Assembly: GCA_963281255.1 (NCBI GenBank)
Contig: OY725489.1
Location: 5,022,001 to 5,086,000 of the forward strand
Reading direction: 5' to 3'
Length of the DNA: 64,000 nucleotides
DNA from: Aphrocallistes beatrix
Lineage: Eukaryota > Porifera > Hexactinellida > Sceptrulophora > Aphrocallistidae
The notes below the pieces were generated by a model, which was not told the DNA's origin, ran no database searches, and saw only the letters and a program-made list of their open reading frames with translations. Shown piece after piece: positions 1 through 11,812 of the stretch. The stretch's first letter is position 1, and every line of letters starts with the position of its first letter. Both the position numbers and the translations under genes were made by a program.

Positions 1-409
1 AGCAATAGTTCTATTAATACTAAATTAAACTTACGTTCTTGCTAGTAGGTGAAGTAGACAAGTCGCAGGTGTCCAAGACATAAAGTGATCGCTTTCATTT
101 TGTTGTCTGGATCTTAGCAAATTGATACAGCAAATTAGCTAATTGTTGAATTCTGGTGACAGAGAAAGATTATATCTATATATCTATTTATGTGTATATA
201 CAGAAAATTTATAATTTTAAGTTACGCACATATGTTAAAAATAGGCATTGAAATGGCGTAAACCAAGTTCAAATGGGAGAATTTTCATTCTGGATCAATT
301 GTAAAGTTTTCTATTTTTCACCCTCAACTCAACCTCAACTCGGAAATTTGGAAAAACATGGAACCAGGAGCACATTGTTGTGATAACAAGACTCCCCAAT
401 AAAGCCCAT
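1..409. other. No gene recognised
   Basis: AT-rich sequence without a recognisable coding region or terminal repeat. Similarity to the inverted repeat copy near 51.8 kb begins only at about 410. Confidence 0.5.
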
Positions 410-2040
410 TTCGAATGAATACAGTAGACATTGGATCCTTGTATAAATGTAATGCCGATTTTTGGTAAAATTCGATCTGGTATTACTTTTTAGCCTCAAA
501 TCGCATGTGCGTATGTGCGATTACTTTCAATACGATCTTATTACCAGAGGTTTCTGTACAATATATACTTTATTTCTGTGCCGTAATAATAATCAATTAT
601 TATACAATTATAAAATACATACAAAGGTGAATATATAAGTAAAGCTATGCAGAGTCTGTAAAATTCCTTCCAGCTTCTCGTTCCTCTTTAGGAGAAGTGG
701 ATTTACTATGATGGCCTCCTCCTCCCCTAATAGCCATCCCCCTGGTCCTCTCCATGCAAAATAGAGCTACGAAGCGGTGGTGTACATTCAATTGTGATGT
801 GATAACCTTGCTGCACAGCAAATAGTGTTTGTGAAAATTTGAGGAAGGTTAATATTGGATGTCTTGTTGCTGTTAGATAGTGTGCGTGTAATAGATGGCT
901 TGGCACTTTATCAACTGAATATGGATGGAGGTATTTCTTTGCATTGTTTACTCATAATGGATCTGCTTCTAACTTATTATTTTGTTGACTTTGGTAGTAT
1001 CAGGGTTGGATCAATGGTAGCTACCTTTGTTATTTTATCGTCTAATTACAACCATTAACTCAAATACTAATTCACAATATAATAATATGTAGCATTATAT
1101 CGTGACTCACCCATCATACTCAACAACAGTTGATGAATCATAAGTTCACTTCTCTTTTCTTATTGGCGAGATATTTACCTGACGAGAAAATGATGATCCG
1201 ACTTATTAACTGTGCTTTTATACTTTTCTATAAGATCATAAATAGATTACCTATAACACAACAAAAATATCATTAAAGCATCAATATATTCGCAATCTTA
1301 TCAGCCTCAGCCACCATAGGTAATTCATTGCATCATGTATAGTGGTCAAAATGGGTTTATGTGGCATAAGGTGGCACTGATTGATAACTACAAAAAGTTA
1401 GGAATTAATGATTAATTAGAAAAATTAACCTGTGACTAATTTGAACGCGTATTATTCGAATCTGGAATCCAATTAACTGTATCCGATATCGTTTAGAAGT
1501 AACCGTCTTCATGAATAGATACATTTTAGAATTATTTATATGGAAAAAGATCAACTGTTGAAATACTTTTGTCCGCTTAGTGTATATGGCCCAAATTGGT
1601 CCAAATGAGTTCAATATAATTTCCAATAACGAGTGAAACAGGACGTTCCATATTGATCATGACATATACTATACTAGGAGTTACAGTAAAATATAATATT
1701 TATTGCTGAATTTAGAAGATTAAAACACATCTTTCCCCTCCTCCTCCCCTCTGCCGCCTCTGCTACCTCTGCCACCTCTGCCGCCGCCGCTGCTGCCATC
1801 TCTACCGCCACCTCCCTCCCCAAATTCAATAATTTGTTTCTAGATAAAAAAAGAATATTTAATACGGAATAGCAAGCAAATAAATTTGTATCAACCGTAC
1901 GTTTCTAATAGTTTTAATAAATAGTAACTTTCCAAGGAACCGAAGTGTTCGGATAACCGAGGATATGCACTGTCTTAATCCAAGAGAAGTACACTAATTA
2001 AAATTAGTGATGAGGCTAAGAAAATATTTGAAATGTTTAA
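410..2040 (+). repeat. Dispersed repeat R1, copy 1
   Basis: Positions 410-570 and 1400-2040 match, in inverted orientation, 51655-51811 and 50980-51640. A third fragment lies at 27075-27290. The copy near 51 kb lacks the 571-1390 portion, so this copy is either the longer form or carries an insertion there. A pyrimidine-rich block of CCTCTGCCGCC-type triplets lies at about 1735-1830 and has its purine-rich counterpart at 51210-51330. No protein similarity was recognised. The class of element is unknown. Confidence 0.75.
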
Positions 2041-2053
2041 TATTTGTTCTGGC

Positions 2054-2600
2054 CATAGCCTACTCTAATAATACCTCACAGTAGACTGAAAATCATGGAC
2101 TAGGGATGAAGTAGTAGCCGAATGGATTAATACACGATTAGCCTAAAATTGTTAACCATGCAGAATAAGCATTAAGAATGTATTACCAGCATATATAAAC
2201 ATGGTATCAAAGTACATATATCCGATGGAAAAATATCGATTAGTCATCATATCATTGCGCAACAGGTCATTCTAAGGGCAATTTTAGCGATTTTCTAAGC
2301 AGTTTTAATCCTATTTCTAAATGGTATTAAGGTGTGATTTTTGTGTTTAACCAATATTAGTACGAGCTGATTTCAAAAATTTAGAATTTTTCAATGGAAT
2401 GTTATTACACTCCCGCGTTGCTATGGTAAAGCATTTTGGTCAGTTTGGCCCATTTCGTGCAAACTATAGTAACTAGGTCTTCAAATTTGATCGTGTTTGA
2501 TAGGCAATGGACTATTTCCTATTAGGTGATAATAGTACAACTTGAACTTCTAAATTCGACGAGTTTTGAGTTTTGGGTTGATTTTAACCCCCGATTTACT
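2054..2600 (+). mobile_element. Fold-back (P-like MITE) arm, copy 1
   Basis: Starts with CATAGCCTACT, the same end as the complete copy at 13486-14420. It shares blocks such as the GGAATGTT and GTTGCTATGG segments with that copy and with the split copy at 45020-49862. Only one arm is present; where the opposite arm would follow there is a palindromic minisatellite (2628-2930). Confidence 0.65.
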
Positions 2601-2627
2601 CGTGAATTTATTGTCCCAAGGTTTGCC

Positions 2628-2930
2628 GAGTGGGGCCCACATGGACCCCAAATAGACCATGATTCTATTTACTGTGTGGGGTCCATGCGGACCACAATAG
2701 TTTACACTGTTTACCATGTGGGGTCCGTGTGGACCCCAATAGTTTACACTGTTTACCATGTGGGGTCCATCTGGACCCCAATAGTTTACACTGTTTACCA
2801 TGTGGGGTCCATTTGGACCCCAATAGTTTACACTGTTTACCATGTGGGGTCCATCTGGACCCCAATAGTTTACACTGTTTACCATGTGGGGTCCGTGTGG
2901 ACCCCAATAGTTTACACTTGTTATGAGTAT
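2628..2930. repeat. 42-bp palindromic minisatellite, array A
   Basis: About seven tandem units of 42 bp. Each unit contains a near-perfect inverted repeat TGGGGTCC-nnn-TGGACCCCA followed by an AT-rich linker ending in ACTGTTTACCATG. Because 42 is a multiple of three, reading frames stay open on both strands, but this is not protein evidence. The first degenerate units are homologous to the start of the array at 44298. The 181 bases that follow, up to 3112, show nothing recognisable. Confidence 0.9.
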
Positions 2931-3112
2931 GGGTCTTACCTGCTGGGTACCACCCATGATGTTACTTAGTAGTTGGCTGAACCAAATAGTATAAATTACT
3001 TCATTTGTTATAGACTACTTAGTCTTTACTGTTAACATACTATTTGGTATTTCTTCTATTAACTTACGTTAGTCTTCTTAACGAGTTCATAACATAAATA
3101 CCAAATTTCGTC

Positions 3113-4513
3113 ATGGCAACCCCTCTCACTATTGCCGTACCCCCTTTACGCGAGGGCCAGACGATAGCGGAGTGGCAGCACCTATTCGTGGCAGCTGTGT
3201 CGTCAATGGAGGGAAAGGCTGCGGTCAAGCTATTGCCAGCTTATGTGAAGCGAGGAAAGCTGGAGGAGGAGTACAGTGGTACAATTGGAAAAGATACGCT
3301 CGAGGACGCGTTCAAGTACCTCAAAGAGAAACTGGACCCCGAAGAGGACGAGTTTGAGGCAGCAGCCAAGTTCCGCCGAATGACGTGGACTCCAGGTGAA
3401 CCAGCCCCCGACTTCTTTGCACGATATCTTGAAGAAGCGTGTAAAGCCGGAATTACACCTAAAACAGCATGTACGTTCATGGTGTCTCAAGCACCAGTGG
3501 AAACTCAACAAAAGCTGATGGAGTGGGTCAAGTCACAGGACAATGCACTCTCTTTAGAGAACGCGCTACACTTCGGGTCCGTGTTGAGGAAAGTACTAGG
3601 TGAAAGAGGAATCCCAGTAGATCGCGGGTGCCGTATACAGCAAGTAGAGGCATTGGAAAGTAAAGAGTCGCAACAACGAGGAGGACCAAGTGATGATTCC
3701 GCCGACAAAAGTGATCCGGCGAATAGCAATGTTCACTTCGTTCGGAAGCAGAGTTATAGAGGCGCAGGCAGACGACAACCACCTAAATGCTACTCCTGTG
3801 GATCAACAGAACACTTTATTCGGTTCTTCCCGAACAGGTATTGTTCAGTATGTGGCGAGGCTGGACACAAGTCAACTAGTTATTCAAAGAGGGATAAAGA
3901 CGCACGAACGGAGAGATCGTATAACTTCCAGAAGAGGAACGTGTATCAGGTGTCTGCCCATGAAGAGGCAGTAACAGTGGAAGTTAAGATAGGATTTCAT
4001 AGGGTAGCCACAATGCTTAACACCGGCGCAAAACCGAGCGTGATCGATCTCGGCACCTTGAGGCAACTGGAATTGGAAGAAAATCTAGTCCCGGCAAAAA
4101 GCAATGTGTACGACTTATGCAACAATCCAGTGAAAGTTAACGGCTACGTCGGCGTTACGATTCAAATTGGAAAACTTGAACCTGTAGTGGAACGAATGCA
4201 GGTGCTAGACAGTGAGGAGGCCACGCTACTACTCGGCAGGAGATTTATGGGACACCTGGGACTGGTTACATTTGACTGGGCGAATAGTAGAGTCAAAATA
4301 GGCCATTCGTGGATAGATACTCAGAGCTCGCTTAGTGGCGCAACGCCCTTAGCTCGAGCGAGGGTTGCGAAGCAGAATGAATCAATCGAAGAGGTGGCGC
4401 TAGCAGAGGAACAACAAGGGGAACTTTTTTCAAACAAATTGTCGACGATAGAGAGATCCGAACTTGCCTCATTAGTCGATGGGTTTGCGAAACTATTTTC
4501 ACGGAATCACTAA
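3113..4513 (+). pseudogene. gag-pro: Ty3/gypsy gag-protease polyprotein fragment
   Basis: An open frame of 466 residues encodes the nucleocapsid and protease part of a Ty3/gypsy polyprotein. The capsid-like part occupies about residues 1-190. Two CCHC-type knuckles follow: one starts CYSCGSTEHF and its last cysteine is replaced (FFPNRYC context), the second is CSVCGEAGHKS with the terminal Cys replaced by Ser. The protease active site reads MLNTGAKPSVI, where the usual Asp-Thr-Gly has become Asn-Thr-Gly, so the protease is probably dead. The flap/C-terminal ATLLLGRRFMG motif is normal for the family. The frame stops at 4513 before reverse transcriptase. The ATG at 3113 was chosen because it follows an AT-rich leader and begins the only long frame. 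The gag identity is secure from the knuckle-plus-protease order. Confidence 0.9.
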
Positions 4514-4630
4514 CGGCCAGACAGGTGTAAAATTCCAAAACCCCATGTAATCCTGACAGGAAACGCGCCTCCGCAGAAATGTAGACCGAGATGGATACCT
4601 CCGCATTGGGAGAGGGAGATAACATAACAA

Positions 4631-4870
4631 TTGGAAGAGATGCTAGCCGCAGATCCCCCTATCTGCCAGCCAAGCAAGTCGCATTGGGCATCTGACGTTG
4701 TCCTAGTTAAGAAAAGAGACGGAACAATGAGGTTCGCAGTGGACTACCGCAGACTGAACGGAGTTACGAAACGAGACGAATATAATTTACCAAACCCACA
4801 GTCCATCTTTGATAAGTTAGAGGGAACATCTTCTGCAATGAAAACCCTATCCTCAAAGTGCGACTCCTGA
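4631..4870 (+). pseudogene. pol: Reverse transcriptase fragment (Ty3/gypsy)
   Basis: Eighty residues carry the N-terminal fingers of a Ty3/gypsy reverse transcriptase: SHWASDVVLVKKRDG followed by MRFAVDYRRLNGVTK and LPNPQSIFDKLEG. These match the conserved block that normally precedes the first catalytic Asp. The sequence breaks after SSAM and then enters unrelated frame, so the YxDD catalytic region and RNase H are missing. It is in the same orientation as gag-protease and separated from it by a stop and about 120 bases of degraded sequence. Confidence 0.88.
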
Positions 4871-5019
4871 TTCACTTTTTAATAAGATCCTCGAGGGACA
4901 AGTGAGGGATGAAGTTATCCGGAAGGCATTGACCGAGATTGATCGAGAGGGTCAGGTGCGTACTGGTCAGCTAAAGACTGTGGCTGACAAGTTTTTGGGC
5001 AAAATTTGTACTTCATGAT

Positions 5020-6125
5020 TTGTACTTCATGGTGGTTCCGATTGAGCTACGTCAAGAGGCGATGTTACATACACATGCCCAACACCATTTCGGTCAGGCA
5101 GGTACAACCCGATCTCTACGGAGGAATTTCTTTTGCCCACGAATGGCACGGGACGTCAAGTCGTTTTGTCGCAACTGCCTAACTTGCCAAGGGCGAAACA
5201 TAAGTCGAGTGGAAGAGAACCTATGAAGATGATGGAGATTGGAGAGGGAATTCCGGGTGAGCAATCTCGATGGATATAGGGACACTCCCATGGTCCGACG
5301 ATCCAGAGGACGGGTGTCGGTATTTTCTTTTTATGGTTGACCTATTCACAAGATATGTGGAGTTACAGCCCTTGAGGGATCAGGAGGCGGACACGTTGCT
5401 TGCGGCCTTCCAGCAGGGTTGGGTGTACCGTGGTCATGGTATGCCATCAATAATCCTGACCGATAAGGGAGCGAACTTAGACGGTAGGGTTTTTCGAGAA
5501 TTTTGCTTGAAAGCAGGGGTCGACAAAAGGTCCACAACTCCATACCACCCTCAAGCCGATGGAATGGCTGAGCGGAACATAGGGTTGGCAAAACAAGTTA
5601 TCCGATGTCTCCAACGGGCCGTCAGCTCTCTAAGGGTTCTTGGCCGGGGCTTCTAACTGAGGTCAGCTTCCAAATGAACAGCATGGTAAACTCCACCACT
5701 CGCATATCACCTAACTTACTTAACTTCGGGAGAGAACCGGCTTCCCCATTGGATGCATGGTGCAACCATCTTGGGGAGGGTGAGAGAAACAGTCAAGGAG
5801 AATATTTGGAAACTTTGAGGAGGAAGAGAGTGGAGCTTCGAGATATTGCATTCGAGAATAGCAGGAAAATCTCGCAAAGGCCAGGAATCGCTACAATGAG
5901 AACAAGACAGAGAGCGGCATCGGAAAGGGTGACTTGGTGATGTTGAGAAAGAGTGTCATACAAGATTCGCTGTCCTCAAGGTTCAGTGGGCCATTCGAAG
6001 TAGTGGAGAGAAAGGGTCCTGATATCAAGCTGCAAATAAGACGGAAGAACAAGTGGATACACTTGGACAACGTAAAAAGGTACATGGGATCAGAAATGCC
6101 TATCACTTCGCTGATTAGTCCCTAG
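5020..6125 (+). pseudogene. int: Integrase (Ty3/gypsy), frameshifted
   Basis: The segment begins with an HHCC zinc-binding domain (HTHAQHHFGQAG, then CRNCLTC), continues with the DDE core (MDIGTLPW with the first Asp, LTDKGAN with the second Asp, GMAERNIG with the Glu), and ends with a GPY/F-like domain (SSRFSGPFEVVERKG, then IHLDNVKRY). The parts lie in at least four frames: 5020-5226, 5270-5656, 5605-5940 and 5934-6125. A stop after CQGR/ENL and two shifts break it. Integrase inserts retrotransposon cDNA into the genome; this copy is a relic. Confidence 0.9.
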
Positions 6126-6405
6126 GATCCACAACCTTTCACTGAGACCCATATTGAGGACGGCATTAACCAGGAAGTGGAAGAAACAGGGGACGAATAT
6201 ATCGCATGAAACATGCAATTTTCGGAAGTTACCTCACCACTCTTTCGAAATGTGGTTATTCCGTTCACTTAATTTCCGGGACGGGCAGATCAAGACATCT
6301 ATTTTCTGCGACTGGAGGCCATCCCGGAAAATCTAGGTACCTAATTTTCGGGACTGGGCAATTATTCGCCATTTTTCAATGAATTAGTCAACTTATATAT
6401 ATATC
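6126..6405. other. No gene recognised
   Basis: Non-coding tail between the integrase relic and a Helitron-like fragment. It contains two similar TTTCGGGAC/TTTCCGGGAC boxes (about 6270 and 6345), possibly remnants of the retrotransposon 3' end; no second LTR could be paired with it. Confidence 0.4.
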
Positions 6406-6626
6406 CACCAGAGGCTCGCTTCGGTCGCCTGGGGTCACATTGGTTAATTATAAGGTGGATAACATCTAAATACGTCTGTCCTACTGTGATAATCGATATC
6501 GCACGAAAAATCACCAAATTTATCAATTTTTAAAATTTTGATGAGTAATGATGACGTCAACAAAGTGATGTGTCATCATTTTTTGATGATAGTTGCATCA
6601 TATGTGAGATATGATAGTATACAGAT
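6406..6626 (-). mobile_element. Helitron-like repeat fragment (H1)
   Basis: Matches the 3' half of the family described at 37381-37938, in reverse orientation: GGTCGCCTGGGGTCACATTGG, the ATCGATATCGCACG box, one TGACGTCA and the TGATGATAGTTGCATCATATG block. Both ends are truncated. Confidence 0.8.
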
Positions 6627-6671
6627 TATGTGAAGTTAGCAGCGAGGTCTAGCAGCGAGATGTGAACTTAA

Positions 6672-7003
6672 TTTCTCAGTCAATTATGCATCAACCACGG
6701 TCAAACTTGTTATATGGCATAGTCTCATATGGAACTTTACTCCATTCTGATAGATAATGTATATCACCTCTCCTCATCCCACAATGGCATTACAATTTTC
6801 CAATACAAAATCCCCATATACAATTTCGAGCAAAACTTACGGCATAATTTCTCAGTCAATTCTACATCAATCACGGTCAAACTTGTCCTATAGAATAATC
6901 TAGGATGGGGCTTTACTCCATTCTGATAGTGTATATCACTCTCCCATCCCACAAGACATTGCAATTTTTCGTTACAAAATCCCCACATACAATTTCGAGC
7001 ATC
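6672..7003. repeat. Tandem duplication of about 165 bp
   Basis: Two diverged copies, 6672-6832 and 6846-7003. Each starts AATTTCTCAGTCAATT and ends with ACAATTTCGAGC. No coding capacity was recognised. Confidence 0.75.
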
Positions 7004-8379
7004 ACTCTATATCACGTCTCCTCAAATTTCTTCAGTTATTTGATGTCAGCCCTGTTCTTGAAAATATCAAAGAAGCAGCCACTAAATTACAGTCTTCAGT
7101 ATCAATTTTAGAAAAAACAGAGCAAACTGAGCACTATGAGCAGGAACACAGCAGTACATCTTTATTACCATTCCTCCAGTTCATTATTTGCCAACTTGAA
7201 AACTATTCACTTCCACTAAAAGGGCGGAGATATAACTTAGTTACCCAGGTCAGTTTCTAATATTAAAATCTAAATACGTAGTTCTTTATTCTTTACCTCA
7301 TATATCCTTTTAGGCCATTGCCTTAAAAGCACATTTGATATCACCAGCTTGCTATCGATTTTTTCAATCATTGGATTGTATTATTCTCCCTAAAAAAAGG
7401 TCAATTCGTGTTTTATCTTCATGTATAGGCTTGGATAGTGAGTATTTACATTACTTAAGAAGTTAACTGCTGATTTTTGTAAGAGGGACCGATATGTTGT
7501 TCTCAATATGGACGAAATCCACGTTGCATCAGCTATTTCTTATCAAGGTAATTATATTTTTACATTCAATAAATGCTTGTTATTATATACGTATACTGAA
7601 TTTTAATATTATACTGCTTAGGTGGAAATGTTATTGGTGAGACTGATCCTAGCACTCCAACTAAGAAAGTTTTTGCTATTATGATTTCCAGTATATCCAA
7701 AAATGGTCACAAGTTGTGAAGTTGCTACCCTCATACTTTTCTACTGCCGAGGAATTATTTCCAATGGTCAATTCTGTAATCAACGATATTGAAAAGTGTG
7801 ACTTATTTGTTGAAGTACGTACTCGTAACATGATAATTATCCAATGAATGTACGTTTATTTAAATTGTACTCTTTTGGCCATAAAATATTACTTCCCGCA
7901 GTTCCACATCCAACTTGTCCTGAGAGAAAGCTTTATATCTTGTTTGATTTTGTTCACATTATCAAATCCATAAGAAACAATTGGCTGAACTTGAAGGACT
8001 ATGATCTTACGTTTACATATCCAGATATGTAACTATTTTCTTCACTCCCTATTTCTACTGCTAAACTGAATGAAGCAAAGTTTAATGATATTAGAGTATT
8101 GTATAAGATTGAACAACATTCTAGTATTAAGCAAGCTCACAGGCTAAGTGCAAAGGTATGTTGGCCCACCAGTTTAGAACGTCAGAACGTTAACCTAGCA
8201 CTTAGAATATTCAACGATTCAACCTGCGCAGCGCTGAAAATTCAAAATGATCTACACCCTGACTGTATAAATGACACTTCAAATTTTGTTGATGTAATGA
8301 GTAAAGTTTGGAAGATCTTCAATATAAATACCCCTTATAAACATGTGCGCTTGAATGATGAGTACTCTAGACCTCTTAT

Positions 8380-9166
8380 CAGGCCTGGGATAATAGTAAT
8401 ATGTAATAGTAATAGTAATAGTAACGATTACATTTTAGAAGTAATAGTAATAGTAATAGTAATAGTGTTTTCAAAATAGGATGTAATAGTAATAGTATTG
8501 GTAATAGAACCTAAAGTAATAGGAATTATCTATTACATTTCTATAACTTCGGACTGGCTTATCTCATTTGTCGTGAAGAAATAGGAAGTTGCTAAAAATA
8601 AATTTAATAATGTAAGATGATTATCGTTTTGCCTTTGTCGCTTACTTTTAAACGCATTGTTTCATTTATAGGCATTCACATATGTATCATATAATATGTA
8701 ATTATTTCTATTTGCATAATATTATCAATTAAATAATAAACTTCAAATATTCTGAATCATAGCAAAGTCTTAGTAATTGTCGAGAAATTTGTAATAGTAA
8801 TAGTAATAAGCATAGGCTTCGGATCCACCCGGCCACCCGGCATGGGCCAGGCGGCCCTAAGGGGCTGCCCGACTCTATCCTGCATCGTCGGTTATGGCCG
8901 GATAGGCCCGGAAGGCCTACCTGGCTGGGTAAAAGCTTACCCGATACATTCTCAAAGTCCTAGAACCGTGTATCAGGCAGTATTATGTATAATGCCGTGA
9001 ATGTGCGGCTCCGGAATCGATTGGGGCGACCCCGGAGCCTACGGTCCGGTGGACCCATTTCCGACGCCTATGGTAATAGTAATAGTAATGGTAATAGTAA
9101 TAGGAAAAAATATAAGTAATAGTAATAGTAATATATTACATTTCAAAGTAATTGACCCCAGGCCTG
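8380..9166. mobile_element. hAT-like non-autonomous element with GTAATA repeats
   Basis: Terminal inverted repeats CAGGCCTGGGATAAT and CAGGCCTGGGGTCAAT are flanked by 8-bp target duplications CCTCTTAT (8372-8379) and CCTCTTAC (9167-9174), the hAT signature. Removing it rejoins the P-like transposase frame. The subterminal parts are tracts of GTAATA units; the centre holds a separate GC-rich insert (8811-9072). Confidence 0.88.
8811..9072. mobile_element. GC-rich CATAGGC element nested in hAT
   Basis: Ends CATAGGCTTCGG and (reverse) CATAGGCGTCGG form imperfect inverted repeats. The interior is far more GC-rich than the rest of the window. Its right 80 bases recur at 26531-26611. Both flanks are GTAATA tract, so a target duplication cannot be told apart from the tract. 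Confidence 0.6.
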
Positions 9167-10146
9167 CCTCTTACAGACAAAGATTGGCGTTTTGTATTTC
9201 TAAATCTAGTTGGTAAGTGGCTTGAGAGGTGGAGTTCTACTTAAAAAAAAAAAAGGATGGATGGGAAACTTAGTTCGCAAACTTTCGTTAGTTTTCGCCA
9301 TTCCTGTATTACTCTCCCATTAATTACTTCACAACTCACTCAGAATTGTGGATTTGACTATGTTCTTAGCTCTAGGCTTCAGAATGATCCCATAGAACAC
9401 CAATTTGGTTTATATCGGATGATGAGTGGTGCTCAATATCACATCACCTATTCTCAGATATTAGAGAGTTAACGGCGCTTAAATCTGTCCAGTATTCTTA
9501 AACTCTTTTCTTTACAACAGTGTAAAAGTGAGCTTACGCTGGAGCAATTTATCGACACCTTTTCCTCAACAGCAGATGAACCAATTCATCTTACGCTCAG
9601 TATTTTGAAGTTATTCATGACCTAGACTATATCAATCTCGAAATTCAAGTTCTCCAATATATTGTGTTAATTGGTGGTTATGCTGTATTCTCGTATCTTA
9701 AAACCACAAATTACCATAACTGTATTCTACAACTAACTGAGGACAAAGATATTGAAATTTCAGAAACCACAAAATATGATCTTGTAAGATATATCGATCG
9801 TGGTTCTCTGAAGTGGCCTTCAGATATTGTCATAGAATCAATTATTGTATTGTGGAAGATATTCACCAAGATTGATGGTAATGAAACTTTAAAGAAAGAA
9901 TTCTACACCCTCACCTTCAAGAAAAGTGTTTGTTCATCTAGCAGAATGTGTATTGGTTGATGGGTATAGCCAGCATTGGAGGAATGACTGTGGTAGTTGT
10001 AGTATTTCTGGGTGGATTATCATAAGGAAGATACTTAATATATTCACTAATTGTATATTAGCTAATAAAGTCCGGAATATAAACTCTGAAATTACATCTA
10101 CAGGGAAGAAAGATATCCGGAAAATTAGGAAATTTGAATCTTCATA

Positions 10147-11029
10147 ACTTTTATGTCGTGTGTTTCACTTCCCCTATATTGTGTCTCACATCTGTATTTC
10201 ACATCACCTCTAGTTCACATCTGTGTTTCATATCTCCTATTGTGTTTTCACTTATTTTGTAGTATTTTAAAAATGAATACACCATAATTTAATATTATGA
10301 TACATATACATATTTTCAGGGTTGAATTCAACCAAAAATGATATATTTTATGTATAAAGTTCATAACTAATTGTATTATGCAAAAAAATCGGATGCACTT
10401 CTATTTCATCCATGGTCCATTTTTCTATTATAGTTTCCAGTCCTTATAATACGTAGTTCACGTTATTACTCTTCCTAAACATAAGTTTAATAGTACACAA
10501 AAGTAAAGTTCACTGCTAAAAAATTTGAAACATACTGTAAACAGGGGGCGGTTCCAGGAAAGGGGATATCCAGGACATTTGCCTCAAGTTTGATTCTGCG
10601 GCCTCGGATTTCATTCGACCACCTAAGCCAAAATCATAGAAAAAGCCCACTGTTTTTTCTTTGCCCCCTTTCCCCGTTTAGAAAATTCAATCTCGGTTGG
10701 ACCAGCCATAAAATACTCAATTAGGTTTGATGTTGATATTTGTATTCAGCATTAAATCTGGAGAAATTTGATGGGTCACATGACCATATTAGAGCTCAAT
10801 AGTTCCCGTGACGGCGCAAGAATGTACAACATTCCAATCTCAAACCTCATAGTAACCCCATTAAGTGAACCATGGTTTTACTCCTCTATATTCCATGAGT
10901 TCAAATAAACCATAAATCAACACTACATGATCATTTAGTAGATTTCCTGAATGCGGAAATGTCCGAATTATTCTGGTGCCCTCAAAATATTTAAGCTTGC
11001 ATAAAAAATTTGCATAAGAAATTGGTGCC
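10147..11029. other. No gene recognised
   Basis: AT-rich. Contains a few imperfect repeats of TCACATCTGTRTTTCA near 10180-10240; otherwise no terminal repeats or coding regions were recognised. Confidence 0.45.
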
Positions 11030-11130
11030 ATGTGGGGTCCGCGTGGACTCCACTAGGTTACACTGTTTACCATGTGGGATCCGTGTGGACCCCAATTACA
11101 TTGTTTACATGTGGGGCATCTTTGGACTTA
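11030..11130. repeat. 42-bp palindromic minisatellite, array B (degenerate)
   Basis: Two to three diverged units of the same family as 2628-2930, for example CCATGTGGGATCCGTGTGG followed by ACCCCAA and a TACATTGTTTAC linker. Confidence 0.8.
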
Positions 11131-11454
11131 CATGGGTTTTTGGCATATTATTTGACTATACCTATACTTAATTCCATATAGGTTTTGGCTGGAAATTAAG
11201 TAATTACAAGTAAATACTTAGTTTAAGTGCAAAAATTAGTAACTACTTTATATTTATTTGTTTTGCCTAAGTATTTAGTTATCGTTATTTATTTATTACT
11301 TATTCCTTTACTAAGTTTTTCTGCCATCATTTTTAACATATTAACTGTAATAGTTTGGCCAACCAAATGGTATTTTGAGATAGGTCAAATGACTCTAATC
11401 CCATCGACTCATTTCAATGATTTGCATTCATAAAATTATCATAACAAGCGCGCT
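11131..11454. other. No gene recognised
   Basis: AT-rich spacer between the degenerate minisatellite and the Helitron-like copy; nothing supported. Confidence 0.4.
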
Positions 11455-11812
11455 TCGCTTGCTTGCGCCGCGGCTGGCGGACACTTCGTGTCCGCCGGAG
11501 GCTCCCTTCACAAAACACTAAATTTGTCAATTTTGAAATTTTTTGCTGAGTAATGATGACGTCATAGCAAAGCGATGAGTCATCATTTTTTGATGATAGT
11601 TGCATCATATGTGAGACGTGTTAGTATACAGATTCTAATTTCAGCCTTCTATCTCCTATAATGGCTGAGTTATGCCCGAATAACTGTGTTGCTTAACTTT
11701 TAAGAATGTGACAATGACGTCATAATTCCATGATGAGTCGACATTTTCGTCTGAGCTCAGAACTTACTGGAGCCATAGCCAAAAGACTCCCACATGCCAA
11801 AAATCAGCTTTC
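11455..11812 (-). mobile_element. Helitron-like copy (H2), cut by assembly gap
   Basis: Reverse-oriented copy beginning at its 3' hairpin (CAAGCGCGCTTCGCTTG on this strand). It has two TGACGTCA sites and TGATGAGTCATCA, and runs into the N gap just inside its 5' region (CACATGCCAAAAATCAGC). Confidence 0.85.

Larger units (their letters stand above)
3113..6125 (+). mobile_element. Ty3/gypsy LTR-retrotransposon relic 1
   Basis: Domain order is gag with zinc knuckles, aspartic protease, partial reverse transcriptase, integrase zinc finger, integrase core and GPY/F-like C-terminus, which is the Ty3/gypsy order. A deletion between about 4860 and 5020 removed most of reverse transcriptase and RNase H. 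Stops and frameshifts lie throughout integrase. I could not find paired long terminal repeats flanking the coding part, so ends are given as the coding limits. The element cannot be autonomous. Confidence 0.9.
7010..10146 (+). pseudogene. P-element/THAP9-like transposase relic
   Basis: Diverged relative of the transposase at 37987-40372, recognised by collinear blocks: NMDEIHVASAISYQG (compare LLDEMHLQSQVQFSG), LFDFVHIIKSIRNNW (compare LFDTCHLIKNIRNNL), DYVLSSRLQNDPIEHQFG (compare DYVLTGRLQSDPLERRFS), and a C-terminal YAVFSYLK...ECVLVDG-type block. P-superfamily transposases cut and paste DNA and use a THAP finger for binding; no THAP finger is visible here. Two introns with proper GT-AG ends remain, about 7249-7313 and 7545-7620, the latter joining SYQ to GGNVIGE. 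Several stops and shifts occur (for example near 8033 and 9216). A hAT element at 8380-9166 splits the coding region. The 5' end is degraded, so the start is approximate. Confidence 0.82.

Noticed and set aside
2526-2969. Long overlapping open frames on both strands with repeated VYHVGSIWTPI-type units
   Set aside because: Caused by a 42-bp tandem repeat, a multiple of three; all frames stay open. The same holds for 44394-45028.
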